NCBI GenBank assembly: GCA_003818285.1
Contig: RPRB01000028.1
Span: 1-36,351 of the forward strand
From: Myxococcaceae bacterium
GTDB taxonomy: Bacteria; Myxococcota; Myxococcia; Myxococcales; Myxococcaceae
Reading direction: 5' to 3'
DNA: 36,351 nt
In this document: positions 1 through 7,218 of the stretch, piece after piece
How positions within the stretch are numbered: position 1 is the first letter of the stretch
Layout: the number at the start of each line of letters is the position of its first letter
Notes under the pieces: generated by a model
What the model was told of the DNA's origin: nothing
The model's input: only the letters and a program-made list of their open reading frames with translations
Database searches by the model: none
Position numbers and translations under genes: made by a program

Positions 1-84
1 ACGCTGGTGTTCATCTTCTCGCTGGTGCCCACCTCGGACCGGACGTTCTGGCCGTTCGGTCGGTCCACCGCCCCGGCGGGCTGA
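1..84 (+). CDS. C-terminal end of an unidentified protein (partial)
   Basis: Frame 1 is open from the first base to a TGA at 82-84 and gives 27 residues, beginning TLVFIFSLVPTS and ending in a Pro/Gly-rich tail. The hydrophobic start followed by a polar tail would suit the last membrane segment of a membrane protein, but this is too short to name. It converges on doxX. Between them, at 106-121, lies a CCGGACC/GGTCCGG palindrome with no T-tract. Confidence 0.4.
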   Translation, partial: TLVFIFSLVPTSDRTFWPFGRSTAPAG

Positions 85-179
85 GACCGGCTCCGCCCGG
101 CCCGTCCGGACCCAGGTCCGGTAGACCGCGAGCAGAGCATCCCGCCCCCTCGGAGCGCGCCTTCGATGCTCGAGCCGCC

Positions 180-671
180 TCAGCGCTGCTCGGCGGGAAG
201 CGCACCGGGGCGGAGGAGCGGGCGGGGCAGGCCGTTCTTCCGGCCGAAGAGAAGCGCGTCGAGAGACGCCTTTCCCGCGCCGGCGACGAACAGCCACAGG
301 AATCCCGCGAGGTAGGTGAACTCCTCGAAGGCGAGCAGCGACCGGATGCCGGCGATCTCCGGCCGCTTCGCGGTGAGGATGGCCACCGCCATCGTCGCCA
401 TCAGCGGGAGCGCCGCGAGGCGGGTGACCAGCCCCAGGAGGATCAGCGTCCCGCCGACCAGCTCGACGCCCGAGACCATCGCCGCCTGGGCGGCGGGGAA
501 GGGGATGCCCAGCTCGGTGAAGAAGCTCGTTACCTGCTCCAGGTTGTGCAGCTTCCCCCACCCCGTGCCGATGAAGACCGCCCCGAGCGAGAGCCGGACG
601 GCGAGCGGACCGACCCACGAGAAGCGATCGAGAACGGCGAGAGCGCGGGTACGAAGGGCATCGAGGTTCAT
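180..671 (-). CDS. DoxX family membrane protein
   Basis: This encodes a 163-residue integral membrane protein of the DoxX family. The family signature is visible near residues 20-45 (RLSLGAVFIGTGWGKL), followed by hydrophobic segments around 65-85, 90-110 and 125-145 and a basic tail. ATG 671 is chosen over an upstream GTG at 713 because AGGAG sits about 8 bases before it. DoxX proteins often act as membrane partners in redox or metal systems; in bufferin operons a DoxX protein is called BufD. No bufA lies next to this gene, but one is present about 21 kb away, and this gene has two ECF-type promoter matches upstream. The family is clear. The substrate or partner is unknown, and the BufD link is an inference. 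Confidence 0.85.
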   Translation of the reverse strand: MNLDALRTRALAVLDRFSWVGPLAVRLSLGAVFIGTGWGKLHNLEQVTSFFTELGIPFPAAQAAMVSGVELVGGTLILLGLVTRLAALPLMATMAVAILTAKRPEIAGIRSLLAFEEFTYLAGFLWLFVAGAGKASLDALLFGRKNGLPRPLLRPGALPAEQR

Positions 672-699
672 CGAGGGGTCTCCTGGAGGCGACGTGCAG

Positions 700-728
700 G
701 ATACGGCGGGCACGGAATGGCGGTTACC
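700..728 (-). promoter_or_regulatory. ECF-type promoter of doxX (proximal, GGTAACC class)
   Basis: On the minus strand GGTAAC (728-723) is followed after 17 bases by CGTATC (705-700). This is the classic shape of an ECF sigma promoter, with an AAC-containing -35 and CGT-type -10. Transcription would start near 693, leaving a short leader that contains the AGGAG site of doxX. The -35 and its flank (GGTAACCGCC) are identical to those in front of the second ECF sigma gene at 19469. Confidence 0.55.
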
Positions 729-742
729 GGGGCGGTGGAGTC

Positions 743-772
743 GGGGTGTAGCCCGTGGTCCGCGGCGTTACG
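743..772 (-). promoter_or_regulatory. Second ECF-type promoter upstream of doxX (GTAACG-N16-ACACCCC class)
   Basis: On the minus strand CGTAAC (772-767), a 17-base gap and ACACCCC (749-743) match the spacing and both boxes of the sites at 7166 and 24955. It reads toward doxX and lies 44 bases upstream of the proximal site. It may be a second promoter or a relic; only the sequence match supports it. Confidence 0.45.
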
Positions 773-876
773 CGGCCCTTCCTCTCGCGACCGCCCGCGA
801 AACCTGCTCCAGGGTCTCCAGCGGCCGCCCAGAGGAAGTTTTCGGAGATGACCTCGAAGCGGTCCGGCGCGGAGGG

Positions 877-913
877 GGCCTCCAGCCTCCGCGTAGTACG
901 GAGGCCGGAGGCC
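877..913 (-). terminator. Hairpin terminator after the gluconolactonase-like gene
   Basis: Arms at 877-891 and 899-913 pair over 15 positions with a single central A-C mismatch around a 7-base loop. Each arm is built from two GCCTCC-type blocks. It starts 24 bases downstream of the stop of the minus-strand gene ending at 937. It has no T-tract, so it is a GC-rich terminator-like hairpin rather than a textbook intrinsic terminator. Confidence 0.6.
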
Positions 914-936
914 GATCCCGACCTGGAGCCGGCCGC

Positions 937-2577
937 TCACGGCACCCGGGCCAGCGGCACCGGTCGGATGCCGGGGACCCCGAGACGCAGGCGGTACACG
1001 CTGGTGCGAGCGGTCAGGTAGAGGGTTCGCCCGTCCGCGTCACCCCAGGCCATGTTCGCCGGGAGCTCGGGGAGCTTGAGCGTACCCAGCTGCTTTCCCT
1101 CGGCGGAGAGGACCCACACCCCGCCGGGGCCGGACACGAACAGATGCCCCTCGGCGTCGACCTTCATCCCGTCGAGCGCCTCCTCCCCAGGGGCGAAGGT
1201 CAGGTCGAAGAAGATCGAGCCCGTGCCCAGGCTTCCGTCGGCGTTGACCGGGTAGCGCATCACCACCTTCTTCTTCTCGTCCCAGTTGGTGACGTAGAGG
1301 AACTTCTCGTCCGGGCTGAAGGCGATGCCGTTGGGGCCGGTCAGGTCCTTCGCCACGAGCGTCACCTGGCCGTCCTTCACCCGGTACACGCCGGAGAAGC
1401 CCAGCTCCTTCCGCGGATCGTCGAAGACCCGGGGAAGCCCGAAGGGCGGGTCGGTGAAGTAGAGCGCCCCGTCCTTCTTGTAGACGAGGTCGTTGGGGCT
1501 GTTCAGACGCTTGCCCTGGTAACGGTCGGCGAGGACGGTGATCGCCCCGGTCGGCTCGATGCGGATCACCCGCCGCTCTCCGTGCTGGCACACCGTGAGA
1601 CGTCCCTGGGCGTCGAAGGTGAGCCCGTTGCTCCCCGGCTGCTTGTACTCGGAGATGTCGACGCCGGCGTAGCCGCTCTTGGTCCGGAAGACGGAAACCT
1701 GCCCGTCGCGGTTCCAGCGGTAGATCGTGTTCTCGTTCGGGTCGCTGAACAGCAGATCCCCGTCCGGGCTCCACACCGGCCCCTCGGTGAACCCGAAGCC
1801 GGTCGCCAGCGCCTCGGCCCGCGCGCCCGGGGGCACCACGCCGTCAAGGGCTGGATCCTTCCGCTCGATGGTGAGCGCCGGCGCGGGAAGCCGGCTCACC
1901 GCGGGGCTCCGATAGACGTCGAGCGTCGCCGACCGGAACCAGAGGAAGTTGGTGGGCACCACCGACACCGGACCGTTCATCGCGAAGACCGCCACGCGGA
2001 AGGTCTGTCCCGGGCGCGCATCGCGAGTGAGGACCACCCGGCTCGGGGCGTTGAAGCCGCGCACCACGCCGCCGCCGCTCTGACCGAGGACGGCGGGCAG
2101 CTTCCCGTCGACCCAGATCTCCGCGTAGTCGTCCACCACCACCTCGAAGACCAGGGTGCTGCCGGCCACCGGCACCGGCCCGAGGCGCTCCGGGACGGTG
2201 ATTGCCACGCGGTACCAGGCGAGGCTCACCTTGCCGTTGCCGCGGCGGGCCTCGAGCGCCGGAGGGTCCACCACCTCCCATCCCCGGTCATCGAAGTCGG
2301 CGGAGCCGGCGCGGGGCTCGAGGTCGAGGGTCTTGACCGGAGCTCCGGAAGCGCGGAGGTCCGGACCGGGAGCCCGGTTGTTCCCGGCGACGATGCGGGC
2401 CTCCCGGAAGCGCCACGTGGCCTGCACCAGCTCGGCGCCGGCGCGAGTGCGGAGATCGACGATGGTGTCCGGCCGCTGGAACGGTGGATCTCCGGTGACC
2501 TGCCCACGGGCGAGGAGCGGTAGCAGCCCGACCAGCAGCGCTGCCGAGGCGACGAACCAGCGGAGGCGGGAGCTCAC
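937..2577 (-). CDS. Exported SMP-30/gluconolactonase/LRE-like protein with N-terminal domain
   Basis: This is a 546-residue exported protein with a signal peptide (about 1-25, hydrophobic then ARGQ). An N-terminal beta-rich region (about 30-190) resembles a carbohydrate-binding jelly roll. The C-terminal SMP-30/gluconolactonase-type beta-propeller spans about 220-540. The family's metal-site motifs are visible: GFTEGPVWSPDG (Glu), the SPND and TGPNG loops (Asn) and LDGMKVD (Asp). Such enzymes open sugar lactones or related esters using a divalent metal. GTG 2577 is the start; it overlaps the stop of the upstream glcG-cupin gene as GTGA, so the two are translationally coupled. The real substrate cannot be read from sequence. 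Confidence 0.8.
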   Translation of the reverse strand: MSSRLRWFVASAALLVGLLPLLARGQVTGDPPFQRPDTIVDLRTRAGAELVQATWRFREARIVAGNNRAPGPDLRASGAPVKTLDLEPRAGSADFDDRGWEVVDPPALEARRGNGKVSLAWYRVAITVPERLGPVPVAGSTLVFEVVVDDYAEIWVDGKLPAVLGQSGGGVVRGFNAPSRVVLTRDARPGQTFRVAVFAMNGPVSVVPTNFLWFRSATLDVYRSPAVSRLPAPALTIERKDPALDGVVPPGARAEALATGFGFTEGPVWSPDGDLLFSDPNENTIYRWNRDGQVSVFRTKSGYAGVDISEYKQPGSNGLTFDAQGRLTVCQHGERRVIRIEPTGAITVLADRYQGKRLNSPNDLVYKKDGALYFTDPPFGLPRVFDDPRKELGFSGVYRVKDGQVTLVAKDLTGPNGIAFSPDEKFLYVTNWDEKKKVVMRYPVNADGSLGTGSIFFDLTFAPGEEALDGMKVDAEGHLFVSGPGGVWVLSAEGKQLGTLKLPELPANMAWGDADGRTLYLTARTSVYRLRLGVPGIRPVPLARVP

Positions 2578-3437
2578 TGGACCACCCCGTCCCCGGCGAC
2601 CTTGACCGCCAGGTAGAGCACCGGCGCCTTGACCTCCCGGAACCAGTGCGGCGTCCCGCTGGGGACCACCACCACGTCGCCCGGCCCGATGGTGCGGACC
2701 TCCCCGCCGTCGATGCGGCTGCCGCGGAGCTCGTTTGGTCCGGAGATGGCGAGGTCGGGGACCTTCCCGCCAGTGACCAGGGTGGCTGTGCCCTCGAGCA
2801 CGTAGAACACGTCGGTGTCGATCTGGTGCACCTCGGCCTTGCCCGGCGCGTCGCGGCGACTGGCGTGGACCTGGTAGTCCCCGCGGTCGAGGAGGACCGA
2901 GCCCTTCGTGAAGCCCGCCTTCACCGTGGACGCGGGGAGTGTGGCCACGGCGGAGGTCCTCGAGCCTCCCGAGAGCTGGGCGACGGCGGCCACCGCGGCG
3001 CGGGCGATGGCCTCGTCGCGGGCAGCACTGGAGGCGCCGCTGACGCCGACCGCGCCGATGACCTTGCCCTCGACGACGATCGGCACGCCACCCTGGAGCG
3101 GAGTCATCTCCTTCACTCCGGTGAGAGCCCCGCGGCCGTTGTGGATCGCCTCCTCGAAGTCCTTGGTGGCGTGCTGGAAGGTCGCGGCGGTGTGGGCCTT
3201 ACCGAAGCTGACCGAGGCGGCGGCGGGGAAGGTGCCGTCGAGGCGCTCGAAGTAGACCAGCGACCCGCCCGCGTCGACGACGGCGATGCCGGCGGTGCGG
3301 TCGGTCCGCGCCTCGACTGCCGCCGCGGCGGCAATCCGGCGGGCGGCGTCGAGGGTGAGGACCTTGGTGGTGGCGAGCTGCGCGTGCGCGGCTCCGGTGA
3401 TGAGCAGGGCGGCGCTGAGAGCGAGACGAAGGTTCAT
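2574..3437 (-). CDS. Exported GlcG/HbpS (heme-binding-like) domain fused to a cupin
   Basis: This 287-residue protein has a signal peptide ending near AHA (residue 19). A GlcG/HbpS (DUF336) domain covers about 25-155, with the family's GIAVVDAGG, AGPW-equivalent GGVPIVVEGKVIGAVGVSG and clustered small residues. A cupin domain covers about 170-285, with VHQIDTDVFYVLEG and GDVVVVPSGTPHWF carrying the metal-type His/Glu positions. HbpS-like domains bind heme or small oxidized metabolites, and cupins bind metals. The start at ATG 3437 is supported by GGAG 7 bases upstream. The gene overlaps the lactonase gene by 4 bases, suggesting a shared periplasmic oxidation or sugar-acid pathway. The domain calls are firm; the function is not. 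Confidence 0.8.
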   Translation of the reverse strand: MNLRLALSAALLITGAAHAQLATTKVLTLDAARRIAAAAAVEARTDRTAGIAVVDAGGSLVYFERLDGTFPAAASVSFGKAHTAATFQHATKDFEEAIHNGRGALTGVKEMTPLQGGVPIVVEGKVIGAVGVSGASSAARDEAIARAAVAAVAQLSGGSRTSAVATLPASTVKAGFTKGSVLLDRGDYQVHASRRDAPGKAEVHQIDTDVFYVLEGTATLVTGGKVPDLAISGPNELRGSRIDGGEVRTIGPGDVVVVPSGTPHWFREVKAPVLYLAVKVAGDGVVQ

Positions 3438-3513
3438 GGCGATTCTCCGTGGGGTGGCCCGGAGCGCGCGGGGTCGCCGGCGCCCCCGGGCGGGATTCCA
3501 GGCACGGGGCAGT

Positions 3514-3541
3514 CGTTCGCCGGTCGGAGCACACCGTTACA
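3514..3541 (-). promoter_or_regulatory. Possible ECF-type promoter for the glcG-cupin/lactonase operon
   Basis: The minus strand carries TGTAACGG (3541-3534) with CGAACG 16 bases after TGTAAC (3519-3514). The -35 is identical to the ECF sites at 24955 and 7166, but the -10 differs. The leader would be about 70 bases. Supported by one box and its spacing only. Confidence 0.35.
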
Positions 3542-3623
3542 GGGCAGTGCCGTCCGCGAGCGTCCGGATGCTGCTCGCAACTTCCGGCAAGCGCGGGGCG
3601 CGTGAATTTGCGATGACTGGGGC

Positions 3624-4967
3624 ATGCTCCTCGACCGTTCCTCCTTCACCGCCACGCTCCTCGCGCTCGGCGTCGCGCTGACCGCCTCGGCCGCCGAGCC
3701 GGTCACCGTCCTTCGCGCGGCGCGGCTCTACGACGGCAAGGCCGACGCGATGCTGGGCCCCGGCGTGATCGTGATCTCCGAAGGGCGCATCGTCGCCGCG
3801 GGCTCGAATGCCCAGGTTCCCCCGGGGGCGCGGGTCATCGACCTGGGTGACGCGACCCTGCTGCCTGGCCTCATGGACGCGCACACCCACCTGAGCTTCG
3901 AGTCCAGCCTCGACTGGAACCAGGATCAGCTGGACTGGCTCAAGAAGCCCGTCACCGAGCAGGCGATCCGCGCGACCGAGTACGCCCGGCGCACGTTGCT
4001 GGCCGGCTTCACCACCGTGCGCGACGTGGGTTCGAGCGACCTCATCGACGTCGGCCTGCGGAACGCGATCAACGCCGGGAAGGTCCCCGGGCCGCGCATG
4101 CTGGTGGCCGTCAACGCCATCGGCGCCCGCGGAGGCCACTGCGACCCAACGGGCGGTTACCGCCCCGAGCTGCTCAAGGAGCCTGGACCGGAGCAGGGCG
4201 TGGGGAATGGGCCGGATCAGATCCGCGCCGCCGTCCGCTTCGACACCAAGCATGGCGCAGACGTGATCAAGACCTGCGCCACGGGCGGGGTCCTCTCCGA
4301 GGCGGACAAGGTGGATTCGCCGCAGCTCACCCAGGCCGAGCTCGACGCGCTGGTGGACGAAGCGCACGCGCTGGGGCGGAAGACCGCGGCCCACGCTCAC
4401 GGCGCGGAGGGAGCCAAGCGCGCCATCCGCGCGGGCATCGACTCGATCGAGCACGGCTCGTTCCTGGATGACGAGGCCCTCGAGCTGATGCGGAAGAAAG
4501 GAACGTACTTCGTGCCCACGCCGCTGCCCTGCATGATGAAGCGGCTCCGGGATGCGAAGGCCCCGGCGAACATCCTCGAGAAGGCGACCGCGGCCGACGG
4601 GCGAGCGCAGGAGACCCTGAAGCGCGCGGTGGCGAAGAACGTCCGCATCGCCTTCGGCAGCGACGCGGCAGTCTGTCCCCACGGGACGCAGCTCAACCAG
4701 TTCGCCGTCTTCGTCCGGGCGGGGATGAAGCCGCTGGCGGCGATCCGCTCCGCGACGTCGGTGGACGCCGCGCTTCTCGGCGTCTCCGACCGGGGGACGC
4801 TCGAGGTCGGAAAGCTGGCGGACGTGGTCGCGGTGCCCGGCGATCCGTCACGCGACATCGCGGTCATGGAGCGGCTCTTCTTCGTGATGAAGGGCGGCAC
4901 CGTCGTCCGGAACGACCGCCCCGGCGTCGCGACCGCGGGAACCGGGACCACCCCGACCGGCAATTGA
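3624..4967 (+). CDS. Exported metal-dependent amidohydrolase (Xaa-Pro dipeptidase/imidazolonepropionase-like)
   Basis: This is a 447-residue amidohydrolase with a signal peptide (cleavage near ASA, residue 23), so it is probably periplasmic or a secreted peptidase-like hydrolase. Metal-site residues are visible: DAHTH (His87, His89), the carboxylated-lysine candidate Lys216 in DVIKTCATGG, AHAHG (His257/259), IEHGS (His277) and GSDAAV (Asp347). The set is complete, so the enzyme should be active. Members hydrolyse prolidase-type peptides or cyclic amides. It is transcribed divergently from the glcG-cupin gene across a 186-base gap. ATG 3624 has only a weak GGGG ahead of it, but an upstream start would spoil the signal peptide. 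Confidence 0.88.
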   Translation: MLLDRSSFTATLLALGVALTASAAEPVTVLRAARLYDGKADAMLGPGVIVISEGRIVAAGSNAQVPPGARVIDLGDATLLPGLMDAHTHLSFESSLDWNQDQLDWLKKPVTEQAIRATEYARRTLLAGFTTVRDVGSSDLIDVGLRNAINAGKVPGPRMLVAVNAIGARGGHCDPTGGYRPELLKEPGPEQGVGNGPDQIRAAVRFDTKHGADVIKTCATGGVLSEADKVDSPQLTQAELDALVDEAHALGRKTAAHAHGAEGAKRAIRAGIDSIEHGSFLDDEALELMRKKGTYFVPTPLPCMMKRLRDAKAPANILEKATAADGRAQETLKRAVAKNVRIAFGSDAAVCPHGTQLNQFAVFVRAGMKPLAAIRSATSVDAALLGVSDRGTLEVGKLADVVAVPGDPSRDIAVMERLFFVMKGGTVVRNDRPGVATAGTGTTPTGN

Positions 4968-5040
4968 GCAATTCCCCAGGAGTCGACAGTCCAATCACCA
5001 ACCCCTGGCGATTTGTGGGGCCTGGAATGAACCCAGAGCC

Positions 5041-5316
5041 ATGGACGAGGACCTCCAGTCGATGACCCCGGAGCAGCTCGTCGCCGCGGTGAAGCGCCTG
5101 CGTGCCGGAATCTGGGCACACCGGGACTCCACCACGCACGCGCTGTGCTGGCACCATCCGCAGCTCTGGGGACTCTTGCCCGAGCGCTCGGATCCGCTCC
5201 CCACTGTCCCGGAATGGCCGCAGTTCCTCCGGGGGTGCGTCCGCTACCGCGAGTCGCTCGACCGGGATCTCCCGGCTGCGCCGCGCACGACCGCGGAGTT
5301 CGAGTCCGACAGGTAA
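5041..5316 (+). CDS. Small conserved hypothetical protein
   Basis: This is a 91-residue soluble protein. It begins MDEDLQSMTPEQLVAAVKRL, followed by the segment WAHRDSTTHALCWHHPQLWGLLPE and a GC-rich tail. Short proteins of this layout (MTPEQL...LR...HRD...CW..P.LW.LLP) recur in Myxococcota genomes; this is recalled from experience and no function is known. It lies 73 bases after the amidohydrolase in the same direction and its stop runs directly into a repeat block. The two His-Cys-Trp-His-His residues in the middle could bind a metal, but that is speculation. Confidence 0.65.
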   Translation: MDEDLQSMTPEQLVAAVKRLRAGIWAHRDSTTHALCWHHPQLWGLLPERSDPLPTVPEWPQFLRGCVRYRESLDRDLPAAPRTTAEFESDR

Positions 5317-5319
5317 GCC

Positions 5320-5446
5320 GGCCGGAAGTCGGCCCGGAAGTGCCCGGCCAGAAGTGCGGCCGGAAGTGCCAGACACCTCGTTACCGGCGCCCCGACCGGC
5401 GCAGTCACCCGGCCGAGGTGCCCCGGCAGAGGTGCCAGACACCTCG
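5320..5446. repeat. Short tandem GGCCGGAAGTGC-like units ending in AGGTGTCAGACACCT-type palindromes
   Basis: AAGT occurs at 5326, 5338, 5352 and 5364, in units of 12-14 bases close to GGCCGGAAGTGC. Two further AGGTGCC units lie at 5416 and 5430. The block contains two copies of the palindrome family: an imperfect one at 5364-5378 (AAGTGCCAGACACCT) and a better one at 5430-5444 (AGGTGCCAGACACCT), each followed by CG. It fills most of the gap between the 91-residue hypothetical and the first ECF sigma gene. The rest of that gap (about 5447-5542) shows nothing recognisable. Confidence 0.7.
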
Positions 5447-5542
5447 TACCGCCTCGTCATCGGCGACCTCCGCAGGACTCCGCGGACGACCGAGGAGGCC
5501 CCCCCCCGCGGGTGACCGGGCTGTCACTCCGCGTGGAGGCGC

Positions 5543-5572
5543 TGTAACGCCCGGGCTCCTCCCCCGTACCCC
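5543..5572 (+). promoter_or_regulatory. ECF-type autoregulatory promoter of the first ECF sigma gene
   Basis: TGTAACGC at 5543-5550 is followed by GTACCCC at 5566-5572, with a 17-base gap after TGTAAC. That is the same geometry as the sites at 7166, 24955 and minus 772. ECF sigma genes commonly transcribe themselves. The predicted transcription start falls at or within a few bases of ATG 5581, which implies a leaderless mRNA. Confidence 0.6.
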
Positions 5573-5580
5573 TCCCTGAT

Positions 5581-6279
5581 ATGCCGGCGGCGGTGTCATC
5601 CGGAGGTTCGTTCGGGGAGCCGGAGGGGCCGCCGGGCGGCTCGATCTCGACTCTCTCGCCCGAGGACCGCGACCTCGTCGATCGGCTCCGCTCCGGTGAC
5701 GAGCCCACCTTCCTCGCTCTGGTGGAGAAGAACCACCGGGCGATGGTGCGCGTGGCGATGGGCTACGTGGCTTCGGAAGCCGTCGCCGAGGAGGTCGTCC
5801 AGGAAGCATGGATCGGCATCCTCCAGGGGCTCGACAGGTTCGAGGGCCGCTGCCCGCTCCGGGCCTGGATGTTCCGCATCCTGGTCAACTGCGCGAAGCT
5901 GCGGGGTGGCCGCGAGGCGCGCTCGGTTCCCTTCTCCGCCCTGGAGTCGGAGGACGAGGGGGGAGAACGACGGCCCATCGAGACCTTCCGGCCCCCGGAC
6001 GATCCGCGCTGGCCCGGCCACTGGGCGCAGGGGCCCGAACGCTGGGCCGATGAGCGGCTCGCCGACGCCGAGGCGCTGGTCCGCATCAGGGCGGAGATCG
6101 AGAAGCTCCCGCCAAACCAGCGGCAAGTGATCACCCTGAGAGACATCGAGGACTGGGACTCGGTGGAGGTGTGCGAGGCGTTGGGGATCAGCGAGGCAAA
6201 TCAGAGGGTTCTCCTCCACCGCGCCCGGACCAAGGTCCGGCAGTCGCTGGCGGGATGGGCCGCGGAGGTCGCGCCATGA
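5581..6279 (+). CDS. ECF-family RNA polymerase sigma factor (first of two)
   Basis: This 232-residue sigma factor binds RNA polymerase and directs it to stress promoters. Region 2 spans about 30-105 (SGDEPTFLALVEK..., EEVVQEAWIGILQGLDRFEG, LRAWMFRILVNCAKLR). A linker carries GHWAQGPERWADE, and region 4 spans about 170-225 (LPPNQRQVITLRDIEDW, ISEANQRVLLHRARTKVR). The linker motif GHW...P.RWA is shared with the second ECF at 19504, so the two are paralogues of one ECF group. ATG 5581 has no Shine-Dalgarno sequence but sits right behind the promoter at 5543, so it is probably leaderless. The stop overlaps the ZAS anti-sigma gene by 4 bases. Confidence 0.93.
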   Translation: MPAAVSSGGSFGEPEGPPGGSISTLSPEDRDLVDRLRSGDEPTFLALVEKNHRAMVRVAMGYVASEAVAEEVVQEAWIGILQGLDRFEGRCPLRAWMFRILVNCAKLRGGREARSVPFSALESEDEGGERRPIETFRPPDDPRWPGHWAQGPERWADERLADAEALVRIRAEIEKLPPNQRQVITLRDIEDWDSVEVCEALGISEANQRVLLHRARTKVRQSLAGWAAEVAP

Positions 6280-6533
6280 GCGTCGCCCGGCCACAGGAGC
6301 TCGCCTGCAAGCAGCTGGTGGAGCTCCTCACCGATTTCCTGGACGGAGCGCTCGACGAGTCCACCCGGACGCGGGTCGAGCAGCACCTGGTATGGTGCCC
6401 GGGCTGCACGGAGTACCTCCGGCAGTTCCGCGCCACGATCGGCGTCACGCGCAAGCTGGCCGAGGAGGATCTGCCGGAGCGGGTGAAGGAGAACTTGCTC
6501 GATGCCTTCCGCCACTGGCGACACGGGAGCTGA
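6276..6533 (+). CDS. Soluble zinc-binding (ZAS) anti-sigma factor
   Basis: This is an 85-residue zf-HC2-type anti-sigma factor. The zinc motif is Cys11 ... His37-x3-Cys41-x2-Cys44 within CKQLVELLTDFLDGAL and EQHLVWCPGC, followed by a helical tail. No membrane segment is present, so it senses a cytoplasmic signal, often redox or metal release of zinc. It should bind and inhibit the sigma factor encoded immediately upstream. ATG 6276 overlaps the sigma stop as ATGA. Family and pairing are secure; the signal is unknown. Confidence 0.9.
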   Translation: MSVARPQELACKQLVELLTDFLDGALDESTRTRVEQHLVWCPGCTEYLRQFRATIGVTRKLAEEDLPERVKENLLDAFRHWRHGS

Positions 6534-6540
6534 GCAGCCG

Positions 6541-7170
6541 ATGCGCGCCTGGAAGTTCCTCGATCCCGGCCGCATCGCTCCGTTCGGTGGACACGTCTGG
6601 TCTGCACCGAGCACGAGTGGGCCCGGTGCCTGGGTCGAGCCCGCCGGCGGCGTCTTCGCCTGCCGGCTGGAAGATCTTCCCTGGTGGATCCGTCCGGAGC
6701 TCTGGGAGGTGGAGCTGGCCGGGCCCGTTCGCATGCTTCCAACGCAGGTGGCCGCTGCGCGCGGAAGGCTCCTCCGGAGGGTCCTGGCCTGGGACGAGGC
6801 GGTGCTCCGCGCCTACGGCATGGCCTGCGCCGAGCGGGCGCGGGACCGTGCCGTCCATGCGTTCCTCCGCGAGGATCGACAGGGGGAGGGCGACGCGCTC
6901 CGGCGAACCCGGAGCATGCTCGAGCTCTACCGGACCGCCCAGGGCATGGCGACGGATGCCCGGACGCCGTCGTCGAACGCGGTCGGGTACTTCGCCGCGT
7001 GTGCCCTCCGGGCGGCGCAAGGCGAAGGCGCCGCGGCGGCGCTCCACGCCGCGGACGCGGTCTCGGTGGCGACTGGGGATCCGGACGCGTTCGCACGCGA
7101 GCGGCAGTGGCAGGCGGCGTGGATCGCCGGGCGGTGCGCCCTCTCGGCCGAGCCGGTCGCGGTCGTGTAA
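6541..7170 (+). CDS. Conserved hypothetical protein in the ECF operon
   Basis: This 209-residue protein starts 7 bases after the anti-sigma stop, so it belongs to the sigma operon. The N-terminal part (MRAWKFLDPGRIAPFGG, GAWVEPAGGVFACRLEDLPWW, ELWEVELAGPV) resembles a family of actinobacterial/myxobacterial hypotheticals with 'KFL.PG..GPF.G' and 'HAC....LP.WL..ELW.VEL'. The C-terminal part is alpha-helical and Ala/Arg-rich (about 65-200). An upstream ATG at 6502 would overlap the anti-sigma gene and is less likely. Its TAA stop is embedded in the TGTAAC box of the next promoter. No function can be given. Confidence 0.75.
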   Translation: MRAWKFLDPGRIAPFGGHVWSAPSTSGPGAWVEPAGGVFACRLEDLPWWIRPELWEVELAGPVRMLPTQVAAARGRLLRRVLAWDEAVLRAYGMACAERARDRAVHAFLREDRQGEGDALRRTRSMLELYRTAQGMATDARTPSSNAVGYFAACALRAAQGEGAAAALHAADAVSVATGDPDAFARERQWQAAWIAGRCALSAEPVAVV

Positions 7171-7195
7171 CGGCCCGCCTGCGGGCTGACACCCC
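7166..7195 (+). promoter_or_regulatory. ECF-type promoter of the VOC/sugar operon
   Basis: TGTAACGG (7166-7173), a 17-base gap after TGTAAC, and ACACCCC (7189-7195) match the MFS promoter at 24955 and the distal doxX site at identical spacing. The predicted start near 7202 leaves a short leader with GAGGAG (7205-7210) 8 bases before ATG 7219. A perfect GCCCGC/GCGGGC palindrome (7173-7186) fills the spacer. It could be an operator or the hairpin end of the upstream operon. Confidence 0.55.
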
Positions 7196-7218
7196 GGGAG
7201 CGGCGAGGAGAGCGCCGC

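Noticed and set aside
106-121. CCGGACC/GGTCCGG palindrome as a terminator
   Set aside because: Short arms with almost no loop and no T-run; noted only in the first gene's entry.
316-2523. Long open plus-strand frame (735 codons) across doxX and the lactonase-like gene
   Set aside because: It runs opposite to two genes with clear families, its translation is low-complexity Arg/Gly/Ala-rich, and high GC makes such antisense frames common.
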